From positions 1 to 31,255 of IMG/VR virus record IMGVR_UViG_3300025889_000581: 31,255 bases of DNA; one strand, given 5' to 3'. Position 1 is the first letter of the stretch. Each line of letters opens with the position of its first letter. Below the pieces are notes generated by a model. The model was not told the origin of the DNA and did not search any database. It was given only the letters and a program-made list of their open reading frames with translations. This document shows, one piece after another, positions 28,815-31,255 of the stretch. Made by a program: the position numbers and the translations under genes. The DNA is from a virus.

Positions 28815-29487
28815 AGTAGAGCTTCAGGATACGATGGGTAGCGATAGAGCAATCGCAGAAGCTGCCTGGACATCCTCGAAGGATAATGAAAATCGCCTAG
28901 ACCGCCCAGAGAAAGATGTAGCTCGGGTGGTCAACATGCTTGCGGACTATAAACACTCAGTCCCATTCGAGAGCGTGATCTTCCGCTTCTGGATCAGGAT
29001 GCCTATTGCTATTGACAGGCAGCTCATGACCCACAGGATCGCTTCTCACAGCGGTATGAGCGGAAGGTATAGAACCATGCCCTCCGACTTCTACGATGTC
29101 CCACAGGACGTTTTCGACATCCTGGTGAACGTTCCTGACGGTTCCAAGAGAATTGAGGAATACAAGAGCCTCTGTGTAGCCACAAATGTGTGGTATCAAG
29201 AAGCCATCACTAAGTTGAGGACTGATCGGGACAATGGAATGATTGATGGTGTTGAGTTCAAGAGAGTTCGTGAATTCTTCCGAGGAGTCTTACCTCAGCA
29301 TAATATGACAGAGCGAGTGACAATTATGAATCTTCGCTCTTGGGCTAATTTCTACAAATTAAGATCTAAGCTCGATGCACAGCCTGAGATTCAGGAAGTC
29401 GCCAATCAGATGCGTGCAGAAGTGATCAAATCTGGTGTCTGCCCTATCGCCTTAGAAGCATTAGAGCGGAACGACTGGTCTATATAA
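28801..29487 (+). CDS. thyX: Flavin-dependent thymidylate synthase ThyX, 228 aa
   Basis: ThyX makes dTMP from dUMP using FAD, NADPH and methylenetetrahydrofolate, feeding phage DNA synthesis. The signature is at residues 77-90, MTHRIASHSGMSGRY (usually RHRxxSxNxxSxRY; the first Arg is Thr here). Upstream is HSVPFESVIFRFWIRMPI, and near the end NLRSWANFYKLRSK with Arg179/Arg188, the substrate-binding region. The start chosen is the TTG at 28801 with GGAGG 6 bases upstream, overlapping the polymerase by 14 bases. An ATG at 28777 is in frame but has no binding site. The length is normal for the family. Confidence 0.92.
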   Translation: MTKIEVELQDTMGSDRAIAEAAWTSSKDNENRLDRPEKDVARVVNMLADYKHSVPFESVIFRFWIRMPIAIDRQLMTHRIASHSGMSGRYRTMPSDFYDVPQDVFDILVNVPDGSKRIEEYKSLCVATNVWYQEAITKLRTDRDNGMIDGVEFKRVREFFRGVLPQHNMTERVTIMNLRSWANFYKLRSKLDAQPEIQEVANQMRAEVIKSGVCPIALEALERNDWSI

Positions 29488-29497
29488 GGAGGACTTT

Positions 29498-29911
29498 ATG
29501 AGGTTAGATCTTATGGCGACTCCAAAAATAAATTACGATAAGTTACCAAAAATTTACAAAAAGTTACTTGATAACGAAATCGTGGCGTTAGACGCCGGTT
29601 GGAGAGTCTTTCAGATTAATTTAGCTAGGCATCTCTTCGATGGCCTGGATAAGTGCCATGGGATCACAGATTTTGATTCTGCGTCAATCACTCTCGATGT
29701 CGATGTGACTGACGATTTGGCATATGAGACTTTAGTTCACGAGATCACACATGTGATTTTAGAAACTGTGGGCTGCGGGGATAATTATGGCGAACAAAAG
29801 GACCTAGTTATTTCTAACGAGAAACTAACGACCCTCACCAGCCGAGGATTAATTATGTTCATGACGCTAAATCCCAAGCTATTCCAGCTATTATTAGATG
29901 GGCCGCTATGA
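29498..29911 (+). CDS. Small HExxH metallopeptidase-like protein, 137 aa
   Basis: ATG at 29498 with a near-perfect AAGGAGG site. Residues 79-91 read LVHEITHVILETV, a zinc-binding HExxH helix (His81, Glu82, His85). Downstream, SNEKLTTLTSRGLIMFMTLNP recalls a conserved end seen in small phage proteins annotated as putative metallopeptidases; a Glu there may be the third ligand. The substrate is unknown. Similar short proteins are common in phage genomes and have no established role that I know of. Its stop overlaps the next ATG. Confidence 0.72.
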   Translation: MRLDLMATPKINYDKLPKIYKKLLDNEIVALDAGWRVFQINLARHLFDGLDKCHGITDFDSASITLDVDVTDDLAYETLVHEITHVILETVGCGDNYGEQKDLVISNEKLTTLTSRGLIMFMTLNPKLFQLLLDGPL

Positions 29912-30963
29912 ACAAGATCCTCGTCTTTGGAGACTTGCACCTCAAGTATTGGAATAAGTTTCAAATTCAAGCACAAACCAAATGTGTCTTGGATGCTTGG
30001 GATAAGTATAAACCTAAGTATACAGTTTTCTTAGGTGATGTCTTCGAAGACCGGAAGCCAAACCCAAAGACCATCCGCGAAGTTTATAGATTGTTTCAGA
30101 ATCTAGACTCTCGCTTGTCAGAGACAGACAGTCGTTGCTTCATTATTCGTGGTAATCACGACACTGATAGCAAGACTAACAATACCTCCGAGATGTGTAG
30201 TGTCTTGGAAGTGGTAGATCAGATCTCAAATCGAATTACGTTTGTAAAGGATATTGAGGTTATCAAGCTAGATCCTAACTATAAAGTTTCGATGATTGCT
30301 CACTTCGAAGATGAGCAGATGGTCAAAGACAGGTTAGAGAAGTCTAAGAGGTGTGATATTGTATTTGGGCATTTCGGCTTTGACGGGTGCCTCCATAGAG
30401 AGACCTATGATTTTAGCATTGGACTTGATGAGTTCCAATCCCGTGCTATGTTGGGTCATATCCACAAGCATGAGCACTACAAGAACTCTGATGGACATGA
30501 CATCCATCTATTAGGAACTCCATACTCCGTGTCTTGGCACGATAAGCATAGTGATTACTATGTATCTCTTATCGACACCTCGACAAAGGAGGTGGAGTTT
30601 GAGAAGATTGAAGGCGGTATTCGCCACGTCACGATCAACGATTATGAAATCGAGTCGTGGATGAAGAAAGCCGAGAAAGACAAATTTTACTGTATCCGCG
30701 TGATGCTAGACCCTCTTAATGAGAAGCAGCATGAGGATGCAATAGAGAAGCTACGAAAGAAGTTTACGGAGAAGAAGGGAACAATCGACTTCCGTTTCAG
30801 GCCGATCGTGACCAAGAAGCGAGAAGAGATGTTCACTGTCGAAGATCCCACAGACTATCTAAGTGACGAAGTTCTAACTGAGTATATCAAGTCCACAGGG
30901 ACTGAACTCCAGAAAGAAGATCTGATGCGAACACTGAAGGAGATCACTAAGGATGAAAGTTAA
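29908..30963 (+). CDS. 47: Recombination nuclease subunit (T4 gp47 / SbcD / Mre11-like), 351 aa
   Basis: With gp46 it forms a DNA-end processing complex needed for recombination-dependent replication. All Mre11-type phosphoesterase motifs are present: GDLHLK (Asp9, His11), LGDVFEDR (Asp44), RGNHD (Asn83, His84, Asp85), GHFGF (His155) and GHIHKHE (His184, His186). T4 gp47 is about 339 residues. The ATG at 29908 overlaps the previous stop (ATGA). Its own stop overlaps the gp46 start, so the two subunits are translationally coupled. The C-terminal 110 residues are charged and helical, as expected for the Rad50-binding part. Confidence 0.93.
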   Translation: MNKILVFGDLHLKYWNKFQIQAQTKCVLDAWDKYKPKYTVFLGDVFEDRKPNPKTIREVYRLFQNLDSRLSETDSRCFIIRGNHDTDSKTNNTSEMCSVLEVVDQISNRITFVKDIEVIKLDPNYKVSMIAHFEDEQMVKDRLEKSKRCDIVFGHFGFDGCLHRETYDFSIGLDEFQSRAMLGHIHKHEHYKNSDGHDIHLLGTPYSVSWHDKHSDYYVSLIDTSTKEVEFEKIEGGIRHVTINDYEIESWMKKAEKDKFYCIRVMLDPLNEKQHEDAIEKLRKKFTEKKGTIDFRFRPIVTKKREEMFTVEDPTDYLSDEVLTEYIKSTGTELQKEDLMRTLKEITKDES

Positions 30964-31255
30964 GAGCATCAAGATCAAGAACTTCTATTCCTACGAAAAC
31001 GCAGAACTGAGTTTCGAGGAACTAGATAATCTAATCTACGTTGATGGTAAGAACAAGGATGCTGGCGGCTCGAATGGCTCTGGTAAGTCGTCTTTGTTCG
31101 AGGCTGTTGTCTGGGGACTGACAGGTAAGACTATCCGTAAGAGCATAGAGGATGCCGTTGTTAATTTTAATAACACCGACTCCTGCGTTGTAGACTTGGA
31201 AGTGGATGATTACCGAATCATTCGAGGAAAACGACCCTCCAAGCTACAACTATTC
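30953..31255 (+). CDS. 46: Recombination ATPase subunit (T4 gp46 / SbcC / Rad50-like), N-terminal part, cut by the window end
   Basis: The frame runs off the window after 101 codons. The ATG at 30953 lies inside the end of gp47 (11-base overlap). The visible part starts MKVKSIKIKNFYSYENAELS, typical of SMC/Rad50 ATPases. It then has a Walker A loop GGSNGSGKSSLFEAVVWGLTG at about residues 42-62 (Lys49 the phosphate-binding residue). The remaining coiled coil, zinc hook and Walker B lie outside the window. It partners gp47 in end resection. Confidence 0.92.
   Translation, partial: MKVKSIKIKNFYSYENAELSFEELDNLIYVDGKNKDAGGSNGSGKSSLFEAVVWGLTGKTIRKSIEDAVVNFNNTDSCVVDLEVDDYRIIRGKRPSKLQLF

Noticed and set aside
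1-31255. CRISPR arrays, tRNA genes, insertion sequences, integrase or attachment sites
   Set aside because: None was seen on reading through the window; there are no regularly spaced repeats outside the Pro/Gly-coding block.

Overview
The window is a continuous piece of a dsDNA tailed-phage genome with a contractile tail, built on the T4 superfamily plan. The evidence is a run of genes whose products resemble T4 gp21 (prohead protease), gp22 (scaffold), gp23 (major capsid), gp13 (neck), gp15 (tail terminator/sheath stabiliser), gp18 (sheath) and gp19 (tube). They are accompanied by a gp55-like late sigma factor and gp47/gp46-like recombination nucleases. Genes are tightly packed, often with ATGA, TGATG or 8-14 bp overlaps, and no host genes, tRNAs or integrase are visible, so this reads as a lytic-type phage rather than a prophage. 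The host cannot be named from the sequence. The portal, terminase, clamp and helicase are not in the window.

Layout. (1) 1-10.6 kb, + strand: a tail/baseplate-type module of five large proteins, ending in a small PAAR-like spike-tip protein. They include two related N-terminal-strand proteins, a 1222-residue beta-helix-like protein, a 796-residue protein sharing its N-terminal motif, and an 852-residue protein with a Pro/Gly/Thr repeat. (2) 10.7-16.8 kb: the head module. It holds an acidic protein, a small protein carrying a copy of a gp23 sequence motif, two or three basic proteins with capsid-targeting-like sites, then protease, scaffold and capsid, closed by a strong terminator. (3) 16.8-21.7 kb: neck, tail terminator, sheath and tube, closed by a terminator whose hairpin contains a perfect T4-type late promoter core (TATAAATA). 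(4) 21.7-24.5 kb: a 931-residue protein I do not recognise. (5) 24.4-26.2 kb: a switch region with reverse-strand nuclease and late sigma genes, two small forward genes and two divergent promoter regions that share a palindrome. (6) 26.2-31.25 kb: DNA metabolism. It encodes a family A DNA polymerase split over three overlapping ORFs (UDG-like domain plus half an exonuclease; the rest of the exonuclease; the polymerase), then ThyX, a small HExxH protein, gp47 and the start of gp46.

How it fits together: the gp55-like sigma would drive late promoters with TATAAATA-like cores found in front of head and tail genes. The protease would mature gp23, the scaffold and, by inference, a set of basic internal head proteins. 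The polymerase, ThyX and gp46/47 supply replication, dTMP and recombination.

The most notable points are the three-way split polymerase with a catalytically degenerate Fe-S UDG domain, the protease with a cleavable basic C-terminal tail, the candidate internal-head-protein cluster, the gp23 motif copied into a neighbour, and the promoter-in-terminator. All functional calls are from reading the sequence; no searches were run.
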